Positions 14,201 to 29,400 of a stretch of DNA of 64,000 nt are shown here, one piece after another. Numbering within the stretch: position 1 is the first letter of the stretch; each line of letters opens with the position of its first letter. The translations under genes were made by a program, and so were the position numbers. The notes under the pieces are model-generated. The model ran no database searches and was not told the origin of the DNA. It was given only the letters and a program-made list of their open reading frames with translations. The DNA is taken from NCBI GenBank assembly GCA_016584305.1, contig JACEEZ010003587.1, positions 1-64,000 on the forward strand. The letters run 5' to 3'. The DNA comes from Chionoecetes opilio (Eukaryota; Arthropoda; Malacostraca; Decapoda; Majidae).

Positions 14201-17200
14201 AAATTTTAAAAGCTACTTATAGGGGCAGATTATTCTAAAAAGAGTATTTTTTACATCAATTTTTGGGAAAAAAGCTATATATCACCGATAAAATTGCTAA
14301 AATCATTGAAAACACTACATTTTAAGGTTTATAGAAAATGATAAGTAAAACTACTTGTATATATACAATAAAAGCTACATTTAGAAGAAAAACTATGAAA
14401 AACCAGCAATATACCGTTTTATCACAATAAAACTCTTTCTCTTCTATTTAATAGCATGTAAGTAAGCTACATATAGGTGCAAATTATTCTAAAAAAAGTA
14501 TTTTTTGCTTAATTTGTAGGAAAACAGCAATAATCACCGATAATAGCTAATAATTGAAAAAACTACATTTTTTGGGTTATGCAATTGATAAGTAAAAATA
14601 CTTTTATATATACAATAACGCACAGTTTTCAAGAAATATGAAAAAAAGCTTGCAATATACGAATCACAAAAAAAAACCTCTACTCTTCTATTTATTTGCT
14701 TAATTTAAAGTAAGCTACTTAAGGTGCAAAATTTTTTAAAAAAAGAGATTTTATAATTCAATTTTAGGAAACGCTATATTCACCGAAAAAAAGCTAAAAA
14801 TCATTGAAAACACTACATTTTTTTGGGTTTCAGCAAAATGATAAATAAAATACTTGTATATTAAAAATAAAGCTACAGTTAGAAAAAACTAGAAAAACGC
14901 TTTAATAAACCCTTTATTTACAATAAAAACCTTTACTCTTCTATTTAATAGCTTAATGTAATTAGATACTTATATTTTCAAAAATTTTTCTAAAAAAGGG
15001 TTTTACACTTTAATTTTAGGAAATCAGCTCTTATCTCTGATAAATAGTTAAATTTATTTAAACACTACATTTTATGGGGGTTTTAGCAATTTAATAAATA
15101 AAACTACTTGTAATATACAATAACGCTACAGTTTAAAAAACTATGAAAAAAGTTGCAATATACCGTTTTTAACCAATAAAATAAACCTCTCTCTTCTTTT
15201 TAAAGCTTAAAGTAATGTAAGCACTTTTAGGGGCAAATTATTCTAAAAAGGATTTTTTACTTCAATTTTTAGGAAAACAGCTATATATCACTGATAACTT
15301 GCTAGAATCATTGAAAACCTACCTTTTTTTGGTTTATAGCAAATAAATAAATAAAATACTTGTAATATACAATAACGTACGTTTACAAGAAACTAGAAAA
15401 ACGCTTGCAATTTAAACCGTTATTCACAATAATAACCTCTACTATTTTTTAATAGCTTTAAAGTAATGTAAGTACTTAAGGTACAATTATTCTAAAAAAA
15501 GGGTTTTTTTACTTCAATTTTTTAGGAAAACAGCTATATTCGCTGATAAAATAGCTAAAATCTTAAAAAACTACATTTTTTGGGTTTAAGCCCAAAAATA
15601 AATAAAACACTTTTATATATCAATAACGCTCAGTTTAGAAGAAACTATGAAAAACGCTTGCAATATACCGTTATATCACAATAAATAACCTCTTACTCTT
15701 CTATTTAATAGCTTAATGTAATGTAAGCTACTTATAGGTGCAAATTATTCTAAAAAGAGGATTTTATACTTCAATTTGTAGGAAAACAGCTATATATCAC
15801 TGATAACTAGCTAAAATAATTGAAAACACTACATTTTATGGGTTTATAGCAATATAATAAGTAAAAGCACTTGTATATATACAATAACGCTACAGTTTAG
15901 AAGAAACTATGAAAAACGCTTGCAATATACCGTTATATCACAATAAATAACCTCTTACTCTTCTATTTAATAGCTTAATGTAATGTAAGCAACATATAGT
16001 TGCAAATTATTCTAAAAAGAGCATTTTATACTTCAATTTGTAGGAAAACAGCTATATATCACCGATAAATAGCTAATATCATTGAAAACACTACATTTTA
16101 AGGGTTTATAGCAATATGATAAGTAAAACTACTTGTATATATACAATAACGCTACAGTTTATAAGAAACTATGAAAAATGTTTGCAATATACCGTTATAT
16201 CACAATAAATAACCTCTTACTCTTCTATTTATTAGCTTAATGTAATGTAAGCTACTTATAGGTGCAAATTATTCCAAAAAAAGGATTGTATACTTCAATT
16301 TTTAGGAAAACAGCTATATATACGATAATACTAATATCATTGAAAACACTACATTTTATGGGTTTATAGCAATATGATAAGTAAAACTACTTGTATATAT
16401 ACAATAACTCTACAGTTTACAAGAAACTATGAAAACGCTTGCAATATACCGTTATATCACAATAAATAACCCCTTACTCATCTATTTAATAGCTTAATGT
16501 AATGTTAGCTACTTTTAGGTGCAAATTATTCTAAAAAGAGGATTTTATACTTCAATTTGTAGGAAAACAGCTATATATAACTGATAACTAACTAGAATCA
16601 TTGAAAACACTACATTTTATGGGTTTATAGCAATATAATAAGTAAAACTACTTGTATATATACAATAACGCTACAGTTTACAAGAAACTATGAAAAACGC
16701 TTGCAATATACCATTATATCACAATAAATAACCTCTTACTCTTCTATTTAATAGCTTAATGTAATGTAAGCTACTTATAGGTGCAAATTATTCTAAAAAA
16801 AGAGGATTTTATACTTCAATTTGTAGGAAAACAGCTATATATCACCGATAAATAGCTAATATCATTGAAAACACTACATTTTATGGGTTTACAGCAATAT
16901 GATAAGTAAAACTACTTGTATATATACAATAACGCTACAGTTTACAAGAAACTATGAAAACGCTTGCAATATACGGTTATATCACAATAAATAACCTCTT
17001 ACTCTTCTATTTAATAGGTTAATGTAATGTAAGCTACCTTATAGTGCAAATATTCTAAAAATGAGGATTTATACTTCAATTTAGGAAAAACATTTAATAT
17101 CACCGATAAATAGTAATAATCATGAAAACACTACATTTGATGGGTTTGTATAGCAATATGATAGTTAAATACTGGTTTAATACACCCAAACGCTACAGTG

Positions 17201-19739
17201 ACAAGAAACTATGAAAAAAACGCTGTAATATACCGTATATCACCAATTAAACCTTACTCTTCTATTTATTTTTTTATTTTTTCTGCTTATTGTAATTAGC
17301 TACTTATATGTGCAAATTATTCAAAAAAAAGGATTGTATACTCAATTTGTAGAAAAACAGCTTATATCACGATAAATAGAATATCATTGAAAAACACTAC
17401 ATTTTATGGGTTTATAGCAATAAATAAGTAAACTAATTGTATAATATACAATAAAAGCTACAGTTTAGAAGAAAACTATGAAAATGGCTTGGGCCCCACC
17501 AAAAGATATAAATTACACAAAAATAACCTTTATTTCTATTTAATAGCTTCATGTAATGTAAGCTACCTTATAGTGCAAATTATTCTAAAAAGAGTATTTA
17601 TACTTCAATTTGTAGGAAAACAGCTATATATCACGAAAATAGCTAATCATTGAAAAACACTACATTTATGGGTTTATAGCAAATAATAGATTAAAACTAT
17701 CTTGATATATTACATACCGCTACAGTTTACAAGAACTATGAAAAACGCTGGCAATTATACCGTTATATAAAATAAATAAACCTCTTCTCTTCTATTAATG
17801 AGCTTAATGTAATGTAAGCTATTATGGTGCAAATTATTATAAAGAGAGTATTTATACATTCAATTTGTAGGAACACAGCAATACATGATAACTAGCTAAA
17901 ATCATTGAAAACAATACATTTTGTGGTTTTTATAAGCAAATAATAAGTAAAACTACTATGTATAGAGACAATACGCTTACAGTTTAGAAGAAACTATGAA
18001 AACGCGCAATAAACCGTATAGTCCAAAAAAATAACCTCTACTCTGCTATATAATAGCTAATGTAATGTAGTACTTATAGGTGCAATTATTCTAAAAAGAG
18101 GGATTTTATACTTCAATTGTAGGAAAAAACAGGCTATAATCACACGATAAATAGCTATATCATTGAAACACACACATTTATGGGTTATAGCAAGATGATA
18201 AGAAAAGTACTTGTTATGTATAAATAAAACGCTACAGTTTACTAGAAACTATGAAAAAATGCTTGCAATATAACGGATATCACAATAAATAACCTTTCAC
18301 TCCTTTATTAATAGCTAATGTATTGTAAGCTACTTATATGTGCAAATTATTCTAAAAAAAAGCATTCATACTTCTATTTGTAGGAAACAGCTATAATCAC
18401 CGATTAAATAAGCTAATATCATTGAAAACACTTCATTTTAAGGGTTTTATAGCAATATGATAAGTAAAATATGTATAATACAATAACGCTACCAGTTTAC
18501 AAGAAAACTATGAAAAAACGCTAGCAATTTACCGTTATTAATGCACAATAAATAGCTCTTACTCGTCTATTTAATAGATTAAGTAATGTAAGCTACATAG
18601 GCGCAAATTATTCTAAAAAAAGGATTGTATACTTCACTTGTAGGAAAAACAGACTTATATATAACCGATAAATAGCTAATATCATTGAAAAAACACTACA
18701 TTTTATGGGTTATAGCCAATATGATAAGTAAACTACTTGTATATATACAATAACGCTACAGTTTTACAAGAAACTATGAAAAAACGCTTGCAATATACCG
18801 TTATATCACAATAAATAACCTCTACTCATCTATGTAATAAGCGTAATTGTAATGTAAGCTTACTTTTATGTGAAATTATTCTAAAGAGGATTTTATACTT
18901 CAATTTGTAGGAAAAAGCTAATATCACTGATACTTGCTAGAATCATTGAAAAACACTACGTTGATGGGTTCTTATAGCAATATAATAAAGTAAACTACTG
19001 GTATATTTACAATAACGCGACAGCTTTAAAAAAAACTCATGAAAAACGCTTGCAATATAAGTTATATCAACATAAATAACCTCCTTACTCTTCGATTGAT
19101 AGCTTAATGAATGTAAGCTAAATAGGTGCAAATTATTGTAAAAAGAGGATTTTTTACTTCAATTTGTAGGAAAAACAGCTATATATCACCGATAAATAGC
19201 TAAAAATAATTTTAAAAACTACATTTATGGGGTTACAGCAATATGATAAGTAAAAAACACGTGGATATATACAATAAGCTACGTTTAGACGAAACTAATG
19301 AAAAACGCTCTGCAATATACCGTTATATCACAAAAATAACCTCTTACTCTTCTATTTAATAGCTATATAGTTACGTAAGATACTTATAGGTGCAAATATC
19401 AAAAAGACCATTTATACTTCAATTTGTAGGAAAAACAGTTTTATATCCACCGATAAATAGCTGCATATCATAAAAAACACTACATTTTATGGGTTATAGT
19501 AATATGATAAGTAAAAGTACTGGATATTATAAATAACGCTAACAGTTAGAAGAAGAATAACTATGAAAAACGCTTGCAATATACAGTTGTTATAATCACA
19601 ATAATAACCTTTTACTTTCTATTATTAGCTTACTATTAGTATAAGCTATATAGGTGCAACTATTCTAAAAAGCAGCATTTTATACTTCAAATTGTAGGAA
19701 AACTGCTATAATCAACGAATAATAGCTAAAATCATGAAA

Positions 19740-20480
19740 AGAACACATTTTCAGGGTAATAAAGCATATCATAATTAAATTCCTCTATTAACGATAAACA
19801 CTACAATTAAGAAGAAACTATGAAAAAAACACGTATAATATACCATGTATCCACAATATAGTCTCAAACTCTCTATTATAAGCCTACAGTAGTTTAAAAT
19901 AGCCAATTCTAACGAAAACAACTTATAATTCCACATTTTGATATCTCTATCAAAAAAAGGGCTGAATAATGTTAATTTCGCCATTTTTTAGCCTCAAAAA
20001 ATACAGTTAAAACACTTGAAAAAAACGTTGTTTTTAAGAATAAAAATTGATCATAAATTTCATGAAAAATACATATTTTAAGCCCAAATATTGTAAAAAT
20101 ATAGTTGCGTAAAAGTGCTGAATAATGTCAATTCAACATTTTTTAAGCTTTCAAAAAACATTAAACATTTGAAAAAACGTTGTTTGTAAGATTACAATGA
20201 TACCTAAATTTATGGTAAAAATACATAATTTTAGTTCATAACATTGAGAATATAGTTGTGTAAAGTGCGAATAATGTAGAAATTTCGACAATTAGCATTT
20301 CAAAAAACATTAAAATATTTGAAAAAAACATTTTTGTTTTTATGATTAAAATTGATATCTAAATTTCAGGAGAAATAAATATTCTTAGTATTAATTTGTA
20401 AAAATATAGTGTGTAGCTAAAATATAAAAAGCAATGTTAGCTAAAGATATAAAGAATTACCAATTGTTAGAAAAAAAAAC
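19740..20480. repeat. Divergent block inside the satellite, copy 3
   Basis: Third copy, about 9.2 kb to the right of copy 2, with subrepeat starts near 19,959, 20,116 and 20,266 (period about 155 bp). Flanking monomer variants match those around copy 2 in the same order, so this is a larger duplicated unit and not an independent insertion. Confidence 0.75.
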
Positions 20481-23400
20481 ATCTTCACTGATAACTAGCT
20501 AAAATCATTGGAAAAAACTAAGTTTATGGGTTTAAAGCAATATGATAAGTAAAAAACTACTTGTAAATACAATAACGCTACAGTTTACAAGAAACTATGA
20601 AAAACGCTTGCAATATACCGTTATATCACAATAAATACACCTCTACTTTCTATTTAATAGCTTAATGAATGTAAGCTACTTAAGGTGCAAATTATTATAA
20701 AAAGAGGATTTATACTTCAAATTGTAGCGAAAACATTATATATCACCGATAATAGCTTAATATCATGAAAACACTACACTTTATGGGTTTTAAGCATAGA
20801 TAAGTAAAACTACTTGTTTATTACAATAACGCTACAATTTACAAAAACTATGAAAAACGTTGTAATATACCGTTAATCACAATAAATAACCCCTTACTCT
20901 TCTAGTTATTCGCTATTGTACTGTTAGCTACTTATAGTGCAAATATTCTAAAAAAAAGGATGTTGTACTTCAATTGTAGGAAACAGGCTATAATCACCGA
21001 ATAAATAGTACTAATCATTTGAAAAACACTACATTTATGGGGTTAGTAGCCAATATAATTAAGTTATAAAAACAAAATACTTGTATATATACAATAAACG
21101 CACAGTTTCTAAGGAAAAACTATAAAAATGGCTTGCAAAATACCAATATATACAATAAATAACCTATTACTCTCTATAATAGCTTAATGCAATGTAAGAT
21201 ACTTATAGTGCAAATTATTCTAAAAAGAGTTATTATACTTCAATTGTAGGAAAACAGCTACCCATATCACCGATAAATAGCTAATATCATTGAAAACACT
21301 ACATTGGTATGGTTTGGCAAATGATGATAAGTAAACACTACTTGTATATATAACAATAACGCTACAGTTTGTAGTTTAGAAGAAACTATGAAAACGCTTG
21401 CAATATACCGTAATCACAATATAAATAACCTCTTACTCATCTATTAATAGATTATTGTAATTAAGCTACTATAGGTTGCAAATATTCTAAAAAAAACGGA
21501 ATGGTATACTTCAATTTGTTAGGAAAAAAGCTATATATCACCGAATTAAAAGCTACTATCATTGAAAACACACATTTATGGGTTTATAGCAATATAATAA
21601 GAAAACTACTTGTATATATCACAGATAACGCTACAGTTAGAAGAAACTATGAAAATGGCTTGCAAATATACCAATATATCACAATACATAAACCTATATT
21701 CTTTCTATTAATGCTTAATGTAATGTAGCTACTTTATAAAGGGTGCAAAATTATTCTAAAAAGAGTATTTTATACTTCAATTTGAGGAAAAACAGCTAAT
21801 ATCACCGATAAAATAGCTAATATCATTTGAAAACACTACATTTATGGGGTTTGGCAATATGATAAGTAAAATACTTGTCATATATACAATAACGCTAACA
21901 GTTTGAAGAAACTATGTGAAAGCTTGCAATATACCGTGCTATCACAAAAATAACCCCTTACTCTTCTATTTAATAGCTTAATGTAAGTAAGGTACATATA
22001 GGTGCAAATATCTAAAAAGAGTATTTTATTACTTCAATGTGTAGGAAAACAGCTATATATCACGAGAAATAGCATACAAATCATGAAAACACTACATTTA
22101 TGGTTTATAGCACATATAAACGGATAAACTAATTGTATATATACAATAACGCTAAGCTTCGAAGAAACTACGAAAAAGCTTCAATATACCGTATCTCACA
22201 ATAAACAACCTCGTACTCTTCTATTTAATAGCTTAATGTAATGTAAGCTACTATAGGTGCAAATTACCTAAAAAGAGGATTAATACATCAATTTGTAGGA
22301 AAAACAGCGTAGATCACCGATAAATAGCTAATATCATTGAAAACGACTACATTTTTAGGGTTTATAGACAATATGTGAAGTAAAACACTGTATCTATACC
22401 ATAACGCTACAGTTTTAGAAAGAAAGAAAATATGAAAAACGCGTTACAATATAACCGTTATATCACAATAAATAACTCTACCTTCTATTAATAGCTTAAT
22501 GTATGTAAGCTACATAGTTGCAAATTATTCTAAAAACAGGATTTTATACTTCAAATTTATAGGAAAAATAGCTATTATATTCACTGATAACTAGCTAGAA
22601 ATCATTGAAGAACACCACATTATATGGGTTTATAGCAATATAATAAGTTAAAACACTTGTATATATACAATAACGCACAGTTTAGAAGAACTATGAAAAA
22701 CGCTTGCAATATACCGTTATATCCACAATAAATAACCTCCTCACTCTTCTATGTAATAGCTTAATGTAAGTAAGTCCTTATAGGTGCAAATTATAATAAA
22801 AAGAGGATTATTATACTTCAATTGTAGGGAAAACAGCTATATATCACCGATAAATAGCTAATATCATTGAAAAACTACATTTTATGGTATTTATAGCAAT
22901 ATGATAAGTAAAGCTACTTGTATATATACAAATAACAGCTACGTTTACTAAAGAATCTATGAAAAACGCTTGCAATATTACCGTATACCACAATAAATAA
23001 CCCTCTTTACTCTTCTATTTATTAGCTTAATGTAAGTAAGCTATTTAGAGGTGCAAAAGATTCTAAAAAAAGGATGTATACATCAATTTGTAGGAAAACA
23101 GAAATATATCACCGAAAAAATAGCTAATATCAGTGAAAAACACTACATTTTATGGGTTATAGCAAATGATAAGTAAAAAACTGTATACAATAACGCTACA
23201 GTTTACAAGGAAACTATGAAAAAACTCTTGCAATATACCGTTATATCACAATAAATAACCTCTTACTCTTTTTATTTAATAGCTGAATGTCATGTAAGCT
23301 ATTATAGGTGCAAAGGATTCTAAAAAGAGGATTTATACTTCAATTTGCGTAAAACAGCTATATATCTCTGATAACTAGCTAAAAATCATTGAAAATACTA

Positions 23401-26400
23401 CATTTTATGGGTTTAAGCAATATAATAAGTTAAAACTACTTGTATATATACAATAACGCTACAGTAGAAGAAGAAGATATGGAAAAATGCTTGCAACTAT
23501 ACGTTATATTCACAATAAAATAACATCATGAATCTTCTATGAATAGCTAATGTAATGTAGATACTTATAGTGCAAATTATTTCTAAAAAAGAGGATTGTA
23601 TACTTCAAATTTGTAGGAAAAAAGATATATATCACGATAAATAGCTAATATCATTGAAAACACTACATTTATGGGTTTATAGCAAAGATAAGTAAAAACT
23701 ACTTGTATATATACAATAACGTTACCAGTTAAAGAAACTATGAAAAACGCTTGCAATACCGTTATACACAATAAATTACCCATTTACTCTCTATGTAATA
23801 GATTAATGTAATGTAAGTCTACTTATAGGTTGTTAATTATTCTAAAAAAAGGATACTATGCCTCAATTTGTAGGAAAAATAGCTATATCACTGATAAATA
23901 GCTCAACATCATTGAAAAACACACATTTTAGGGTTTATAGTAATATAATAAGTAAAACTAATTGTATATATACACTAAAACGTAAACAGTTTAGAAGAAA
24001 CTATGAAAAAACGCTGGCATATACCGTTATATCACAAATAAATAACCTCTTACGCTTCTATTTATTAGCTAATGGTAATTAAGCACTATAGGTGCATAAA
24101 TTATCTAAAAAAAAGGATGTATACTTCAATTTAGGAAAACAGCTATAATAATCACCAATAAATAGGCTAATATCATTGAAACACACATTTTTTATGGGTT
24201 TATAGCAATATGATAGGTAAAAAACTACTTGCAATATACAATAACGCTCAGTTTACAAGAAACTATGAAAAACGCTTGAAATATATACGGTAATCACAAT
24301 AAAATAAACTCTTACTCTTCTATTGACAGCTAATGTAAGTAAGATACTTATATGTGCAAATATTCTAATAAGATGGATTTTATACTTCAATTTGTAGAAA
24401 ACAGCTATATTATCACCGAATAAATAGATAATATCATTGAAACAATACCATGTTTGATCGCAATATGATAAAGTAAAAGTATTTATATATACAATAACGC
24501 TACAGTTTACAAAGGAAAACTATGAAAAATGCTTGAAATATACCGTTATATCACAAAAAAATAACCTCTTACTCTTCTATTTAATAGCTTTAAGGTAAAT
24601 GAAGCTACTTATAGGTGAAATTATTCTAAAAGAGGGATTTATACTCAATGTAGGGAAAACAGCTATATATCACTGATAACTAGCTAAAATATTGAAAACA
24701 CTACATTTTATGCGTGTTATAGCAATATTAATAAGTAAAACTACTTGTATTATATAAAATAACGCTACAGTGTACACGAAACTATACCAAAACGCTTGAA
24801 AGATACAATTTATATCCACAAAAAATTACCTTTAATCTTCTATTATTACTTAATGAATGTAGCTACTTATAGGTGCACAATATTCAAAAAAGATGTATAC
24901 TTCAATTGTAGGAAAAAGCTATATATCACCGATAAATAGCTACTATCATTGAAAACACTACATTTATGGGTTTATAGCAATATGATAAGTAAAAATACTT
25001 GTTATATATACAATAACGCTACAGGTTTACAAGAAACTATGAAAAAAACGCTGGCAATATACCGTTTCATATAACAATAAAGAACCTCTACTCTTCTATT
25101 AATAGCTTAATGTAATGTAAGCTACTTATAGGTGGAAAATATTCTATAAAGAGTATTTTATACTTCAATTTGTAGGAAAACAGCTATATATTCACTGATA
25201 ACTAGCTTAAAAATCATGAAAACCACTACATTGTATGGTTTTTAATAGCAATAAATAAGTAAAACTCTTGTATATATACAATAACGCTAAGTTTACAAGA
25301 AAAAACTATGAAAAACGCTTGCAATATACCGTTCTTTATACCACAATAAATAAAAACAAAAAAAAAAAAAAAAAAAACAACCTCTTACTCTTCTATTTAT
25401 TAGCTTAATGTAATGTAGCTACTATAGGTGCAAAATTATTCTAAAAAAAGGATTGTATACCGCAATTTGTAGGAACACAGCTATATATCACCGATATAAT
25501 ACTAATATCATTGAAAAAAACTACCTTTATGGGTTTATAGCAATATGATAAGTAAAAAGGTACTAGTATATATACAATAACGCTGCCGTTTACAAGAAAC
25601 TATTGAAAAACACTTGTCAATATACCGTTATATTCACAATAAAATAACCTCTACTCTTTAATAATAGCTTAATGTAATGTAAGCTACTTATAGGTGCAAA
25701 TATCTAAAAAGAGGATTTATACTTCAAATTTGTAGCGAACAAGCTTATATAGTCACTGATAACTAGCTAAAAGCATTGAAAACACTACATTTTATGGTTC
25801 TTCGAGCAAATATAATAAATAAAACTACTTGGAATATTACAATAACGCTACAGTTAGAAGAAACATATGAAAAACGCTTGCCATATACCGTTATATCACA
25901 ATAAATAACTCTTACTTTCTATTTAATAGCTTAATGGTAATGTTAAGCTACTTTTAGGTGCAAATTATTTAAAAAGAGCATTTTATACTCAATTTGTAGG
26001 AAAACAGGCATAGATCAACCGATAAATGCTAATATCATTGAAAACACTACATTTAAGGGTTGGATAGCACTAGATAAGTAAAAACTACTTGTATAATACA
26101 AATAACAGATACAGTTACAAGAACTATGAAAAACGCTGCAATATACCGTCTATATCAACAATAAATAACCTCTTACTATCTATTTATTAGCGTAATGTAA
26201 TGTAAGTACTTAATAAGGTGCAAATTATTCTAAAAAAAGGGATTGTATACTTCAATTGTAGGAAACCAGCTAATATCACCGAATTATAACTAATATCATT
26301 GAAAACACTACATTTTATGGGTTGATAGCAATTGATAAGTAAAAACTAAGTATAATACAAAACGCTACAGTTTACAGGAAACTATGAAAAACGCTTGGCC

Positions 26401-29400
26401 ATTTATACCGTTATATCACAATAAATAACCTCTTACTCTCATTTAATAACTTAATGTAATGTAAAGCTACTTAAGGTGCAAATTATTCTACAAAAAAAGA
26501 GGATTTTATACTCAATTTGTAGGAAAACAGCTATATAACACTGATAAACTAGCTAGAATCATGAAAACACTACATTTATGGGTTTATAGCAACTATAATA
26601 AGTAAAAACTACCCGTATATATACAATAACGCTTACAGTTTACAAAAAATATGAAAAACGCTTACAAATATACCGTTATATCTACAATAAAATAACCTCT
26701 TACTCTTTCTATTTAAATAGTAAATCGTAATGTAAGTACTATAGGTGCAAATATTGGAAAAAAAGAGGATTTTTTAGAATTCAATTTGTAGGAATAACAG
26801 CTATATATCACTGATAATAGCAAAAAGCATGAAAAACACTAGCATTTTTATGGTTTTATAGCAATATAATAAGTTTAAACTACTTGTATATATACAATAA
26901 CGCTACAGTTTACAAGAACACTATGGAAAAAACGCTGAAAATATACGTTATACCACAAATAAAATAACCTCTTCTCTTTATTATTAGCTTAATGTAATGT
27001 TAGCTACTTATAGGTGAAAGTATTCTATAAAAAAAGGATTGATACTCAACTTGAGAAAACTTGCCTCTATATATCACCACGATAAATAGCTAATATCATT
27101 GAAAAAAACACTACATTTTATGGTCTACAAGCAAAAATTATAGTAAAACTATTGTAGTATATACAATAACGCTACAGTTTACAGAACTATGAAAAAACGC
27201 TTGCAAAATTCCGGTATATCACAATAAATAAACCTCTTCTCTTCTATTTATAGTTAATCAATGGAAGAATTTTAGGTGCAAATTATTCATAAAAAGAGGA
27301 TTTTATCTTCAATTGTAAGAAAACAGTTATATATCTCTGATAACTAGCTAAAACATGAAAACACTACATTTTATGGGTTATTAGCAATTAATAAGAAAAC
27401 TACTTGTTATATACAATAAACGCTACAGTTTAGAAGAAAACTATGAAAATGCTTGCAATATACCGTATATCACAAATAAATAACCTCTTACTCATCGATT
27501 TAATAGCTAATATAATGTAGCTACTTATAGGTGCAAATTATTGTTAAAAGAAGGATTTTTTATACTTAAATTTGTAGGAAAAAAAGCTCTATATCAACGA
27601 TAAATAGCAAAATCATGAAACACATACATTTTTTGGGTTTTATTAGCCAATATGATAAGTAAAAACTACTTGTCTATTATACAAAACGTTACAGTTTAAA
27701 AGAAACTATGAAAAAACGCTTGCCATATACCCATTGTTATCCCAATAAATACCCATTTACTATTCTATTTAATAGCTTTAATTTAATGTAAGCTACTTAT
27801 AGGTGTAATTATTCTAAAAAAAAAGGATTTTATGCTCCAATCTTGTAGGAAAAATAGCTATATATCATGATAACTATCTAAAATCATTGAAAACAACCAC
27901 ATTTATGGGTTTATAGCAATATAAAAGGTAAAAACTACTTGTAGATATACAATAAAGTAACAGTTAGAAGAAAACTATGGAAAAACGCTGCCCAATATAC
28001 AGTTATATTACAATAAATAACCTCCTTACTCGTCTATTTATTAGCTAAGTAAGTAAGCACTTATAGGTGCAAATTATTCTAAAAAAAAAGGAATTGTTAC
28101 ATCAATTGTAGGAGGAAAAAACAGCATTATATCACGATAAATAGCTACTATCATTGAAATACACTACATTTTATGGGTTTATAGCAATATGATAAGTAAA
28201 ACTACTTCAGTATATATACAATAACGCTACAGTTTACAAGAAACTATAAAAAAAAACGCTTGCAATTATACCGGTAATCACAATAAATAACCTTCTTACT
28301 CTCTATTTAATAGCTTAATGTATATTAAGCTACTTTAAAGGTGCAAATATTCCTGAAAAAGAAGGATTTTATACTTCAATTTTTATGTGTCAAAAACAGG
28401 TATATATCACTGATAACTAGCTAAAATCATTGAAAACCTACATTTATGGGTTTATAGCCATATAATAAGTAAAAACTACTTGTATATATACAATAACGCT
28501 ACAGTTAGAAGAATCTATGAAAAACGCTTGAAATATACCGTTAATCACAATACATAACCTCGTACTCTTTTATTAATAGCTTAATGTAATGTAAGCTACT
28601 ATGGTGCAAATTATGCAAAAGAGGATTTTATTACGATCAATTGAGGAAAAACAGCTATATATCACCGATAAATCAGCAATATCATTGAACAAACACACAT
28701 TTTATGGGTTTTATAGCAATATGATAAGTAAGGCCTACTTGTATATAACAATAACGCACAGTGTTAGAAGAAACTATGAAAAAAGCTTGCGTATACCACA
28801 ATAAAATAACCTCTTACTCTGCATTTATTCACTTAAGTAATAAAAAGCTACTATAGGTGCAAATTATTCTAAAAAAAAGGATTGTATACTCAATTTGCAG
28901 GAAAAAAAACGATATATATCACCATAAATAGCTAATATCATTTAAAACATACATTTTATGGGTTATAGCAATATGATAAGTAAAACACTGTATACAATAA
29001 CGCTACAGTTTACAAGAACCTATGAAAAAACGCTTGCAATATACCGGTATATCACAATAAATAACCTCTTACTCTTCTATTATAGCTTAATGTAATGTAG
29101 CACTTATAGGGGCAAATTATTATAAAAGAGTATTTTATACTTCAATTGTAGGAAAACAGAGTATTATATCACGATAAATAGCTATATCATTGAAAAAACA
29201 CTACATTTTTATGGGTTTATAGCAAAGATAAGTAAACAATTTACTTGCTCAATATACAATACGCTACATTTCAAAAACTATGCTAAAATGCTTGCAATAT
29301 ACCGTATTATCACAATAAAATAACCTCTTACTCTTTCTATTTAATAGCTTAAGTAATGTAATCTACTTATAGGTGCAAATTATTCTAAAAAGAGGATTTT

